Below, in pieces: positions 62,323-64,000 of a stretch of 64,000 bases of DNA (position 1 is its first letter; every line of letters begins with the position of its first letter). Both the position numbers and the translations under genes were made by a program. The DNA is from Saccharothrix ecbatanensis (GTDB taxonomy: Bacteria; Actinomycetota; Actinomycetes; Mycobacteriales; Pseudonocardiaceae): contig NZ_JACHMO010000001.1 in the NCBI RefSeq assembly GCF_014205015.1, forward strand, positions 8,928,001 to 8,992,000, in the 5' to 3' direction. The notes under the pieces were generated by a model. It saw only the letters and a program-made list of their open reading frames with translations. It searched no databases and had not been told where the DNA came from.

Positions 62323-62477
62323 CGCTGCACCTCCTGAGGAAGGTTGAGACCAACGAACTTCACCGTGAACACGCGGCGGCAGGAGGCGCACAGCCACGAG
62401 TAGCTGGGCTCCTCCTGTGGACGGAGGTCCTCGTCGCCGCAGTAGGGGCAGTAGAAGGGAGTCGCGCGTTCGCTCAC
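62319..62477 (-). CDS. 52-residue zinc-ribbon protein of the sulfite reductase operon
   Basis: Too short for many gene callers but clearly coding: MSERATPFYCPYCGDEDLRPQEEPS... with CPYCG and CASCR (two CxxC pairs) and good codon bias. The start GTG 62477 overlaps the sir stop (GTGA) and its stop overlaps cysH (ATGA). The same small gene sits between sir and cysH in other actinobacteria. Function unknown; perhaps a metal-binding helper of the reductases. Confidence 0.88.
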   Translation of the reverse strand: MSERATPFYCPYCGDEDLRPQEEPSYSWLCASCRRVFTVKFVGLNLPQEVQR

Positions 62478-64000
62478 TTGAGATCACCCTCGTCGGCGCG
62501 GGCGACCCACTGCGCGAAACGCTCGTCCGTTTCGCGCTTGGCCACGAAGTTCCGCACCACGCGCTCGACGTAGTCCGACAGCTCGACGGCGGTCACCTTG
62601 TGGCCGCGCAACTTCCGCCCGAACCCGGCGTCCAGCCCGAGCCCGCCGCCCAGGTGCACCTGGAAACCTTCGGCCTGCTGCCCGCCCGCGTCCGTGACGA
62701 TCATGCCCTTGAGGCCGATGTCCGCGGTCTGGATCCGGGCGCACGAGTTCGGACAACCGTTGATGTGCACCGCGATCGGCTCCGTCACCCCGGCCACGAT
62801 GTCCGCCAGCCTGGTCTCCAACGTGGACACCAGCTCCACCGCGCGGGCCTTGGTCTCCACGATCGCGAGCTTGCAGAACTCGATGCCCGTGCACGCCATC
62901 ACACCCCGCCGCCACGGCGACGGCTCCGTCTGCAACCCCAACTTCGCCAGATCCGCCTGCAGGTTCTTCACCTCGGCCTCCGGCACGTCCAACACCACCA
63001 GCTTCTGCTGCGGCGTCAACCGGACCCGCGCCGAACCCGCCCGCTCCACCACCTTGGCCACCTCGACCAACGTGGACCCCGACACCCGGCCCGCGATCGG
63101 CGCCGCGCCGATGTAGAACAAGCCGTCCTTCTGCCGGTGCACACCGATGTGGTCACGCGGCACCGCGGGCACCTCCGGCGCCGGACCGTCGACCAGCTTC
63201 CGGTTCAGGTACTCGTCCTCCAGGACCTGCCGGAACTTCTCCGGACCCCAGTCCGCCACCAAAAACTTGATCCGCGCCCGGTGCCGCAACCGCCGGTAGC
63301 CGTAATCACGGAAGACGCTGATCACGCCCTCCCACACATCCGGCACCTCGGCCTCCGGCACCCACGCGCCCAACCGCTTGCCGATCATCGGGTTCGTCGA
63401 CAGACCACCGCCGACCCACACGTCGAACCCCGGACCGTGCTCCGGGTGATCCACACCGACGAACGCCACGTCGTGGATCTCGTGCGCCACATCCGGCAGA
63501 CCCGAGATCGCCGTCTTGAACTTCCGCGGCAGGTTCGAGAACCGCGGATCCCCGATGTAGCGGCGCAGGATCTCGTCGATCGCCCCGGAACCGTCGACCA
63601 CCTCGTCCTCGGCGATACCCGCCACCGGCGAACCCAGCACCACCCGAGGGCTGTCGCCGCACGCCTCCATCGTGGTCAGGCCCGCGTCCTCCAGCTTGCG
63701 CCAGATCGTCGGCACGTCCTCGATCCGGATCCAGTGGTACTGGATGTTCTGCCGGTCGGTGATGTCCGCCGTGTCCCGCGCATACGTCTGCGACAACTCG
63801 CCCAACAACGCCAACTGCTGCGTCGACAACCGGCCACCGTCGATCCGGACCCGGAGCATGAAGTACTCGTCGTCCAGCTCCTCCGGCTCCAACGTCGCCG
63901 TCCGCCCGCCGTCAATCCCCGGCTTGCGCTGGGTATAGAGGCCGTACCAGCGGAAACGGCCACGCAGATCGGCCGGGTCGATCGACTCGAAACCACCGTG
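62474..64000 (-). CDS. sir: Ferredoxin-dependent sulfite reductase, 5' end outside window
   Basis: Reduces sulfite to sulfide using siroheme and [4Fe-4S]. 508 residues are visible; the N-terminus lies beyond 64000. Cluster motif CTGIEFC and CPNSC, siroheme-binding TDRQNIQYHWIRIED, and the MEACGD Cys that forms a Tyr-Cys crosslink in mycobacterial SirA, with a Tyr in RFRWYGLYTQRKPG to match. Could be annotated nirA, but the neighbours point to sulfite. Coupled to the zinc-ribbon gene. Confidence 0.94.
   Translation of the reverse strand, partial: HGGFESIDPADLRGRFRWYGLYTQRKPGIDGGRTATLEPEELDDEYFMLRVRIDGGRLSTQQLALLGELSQTYARDTADITDRQNIQYHWIRIEDVPTIWRKLEDAGLTTMEACGDSPRVVLGSPVAGIAEDEVVDGSGAIDEILRRYIGDPRFSNLPRKFKTAISGLPDVAHEIHDVAFVGVDHPEHGPGFDVWVGGGLSTNPMIGKRLGAWVPEAEVPDVWEGVISVFRDYGYRRLRHRARIKFLVADWGPEKFRQVLEDEYLNRKLVDGPAPEVPAVPRDHIGVHRQKDGLFYIGAAPIAGRVSGSTLVEVAKVVERAGSARVRLTPQQKLVVLDVPEAEVKNLQADLAKLGLQTEPSPWRRGVMACTGIEFCKLAIVETKARAVELVSTLETRLADIVAGVTEPIAVHINGCPNSCARIQTADIGLKGMIVTDAGGQQAEGFQVHLGGGLGLDAGFGRKLRGHKVTAVELSDYVERVVRNFVAKRETDERFAQWVARADEGDLK

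Overview
The window is chromosomal DNA from a very GC-rich actinobacterium. Codon third positions are almost all G or C, GTG starts are common, and short stop/start overlaps (GTGA, ATGA) join many genes. Gene orders such as rne-rplU-rpmA-obg-proB, nadD-rsfS-gpgP-octT-degV-comEA-comEC-holA-rpsT-lepA and sir-cysH-cysD-cysN-ssuABC are actinobacterial. Protein sequence and style best fit Pseudonocardiales (Saccharothrix/Actinosynnema/Lentzea-like); that placement is inference. There is no tRNA, rRNA, integrase, transposase, prophage or CRISPR array. The region looks like vertically inherited core with a few niche genes.

Layout. 1-1290: a secreted subtilisin, cut by the window edge. 1519-9213: the RNA/ribosome/GTPase block (DUF2344 protein, RNase E, L21, L27, Obg) ending in proB. 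9240-13287: an acetyltransferase and a RecQ-type helicase on the minus strand separate proB from proA. 13284-15313: a TetR regulator, a P450 and its ferredoxin, with a promoter and palindromic operator between regulator and P450. 15519-18761: nadD, rsfS, a GpgP-like phosphatase, an OctT-like SGNH enzyme and degV. 18848-22811: comEA and comEC, then a small gene nested in another frame of the comEC reading frame. 22860-25799: thrC, divergent holA, and rpsT. A textbook SAM-I riboswitch lies in front of thrC.

26027-34461 holds niche functions: a GH3 beta-glucosidase with a CebR-type operator, a TSUP exporter, VOC proteins, a zinc-ribbon MscL, an SPFH/ribbon-helix-helix pair with a 16-bp palindrome, an AlkZ-like glycosylase, a GNAT and a methyltransferase. 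34609-38046 is a three-gene operon (circularly permuted ATP-grasp, alpha-E, transglutaminase), a conserved but biochemically undefined predicted peptide-modification system. 38625-40469 is lepA. 42090-43565 is a secreted chitinase with a DasR-type operator. 43778-51789 holds an NMO, a DUF885 peptidase, a quinone-reductase-like MDR, a secreted RNase with its barstar inhibitor, a chloramphenicol exporter with a 21-codon leader peptide, an enoyl-CoA hydratase and a DJ-1/MarR pair with twin operators. 52458-55379 is a large SARP-NB-ARC-TPR regulator. 55906-64000 is one tightly coupled assimilatory sulfur operon.

Two patterns recur. First, at least fourteen genes have a TANNNT hexamer 6-8 nt before the start codon and no Shine-Dalgarno, so they are probably translated from leaderless mRNAs. 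Second, short tandem duplications sit at gene ends, and four of them include the stop codon of the upstream gene. I found no clearly new defence or mobile system. The best candidates for second looks are the SAM riboswitch on thrC, the comEC read-through, the ATP-grasp/alpha-E/transglutaminase operon, the SPFH/RHH unit, the zinc-ribbon MscL and the stop-codon repeats.
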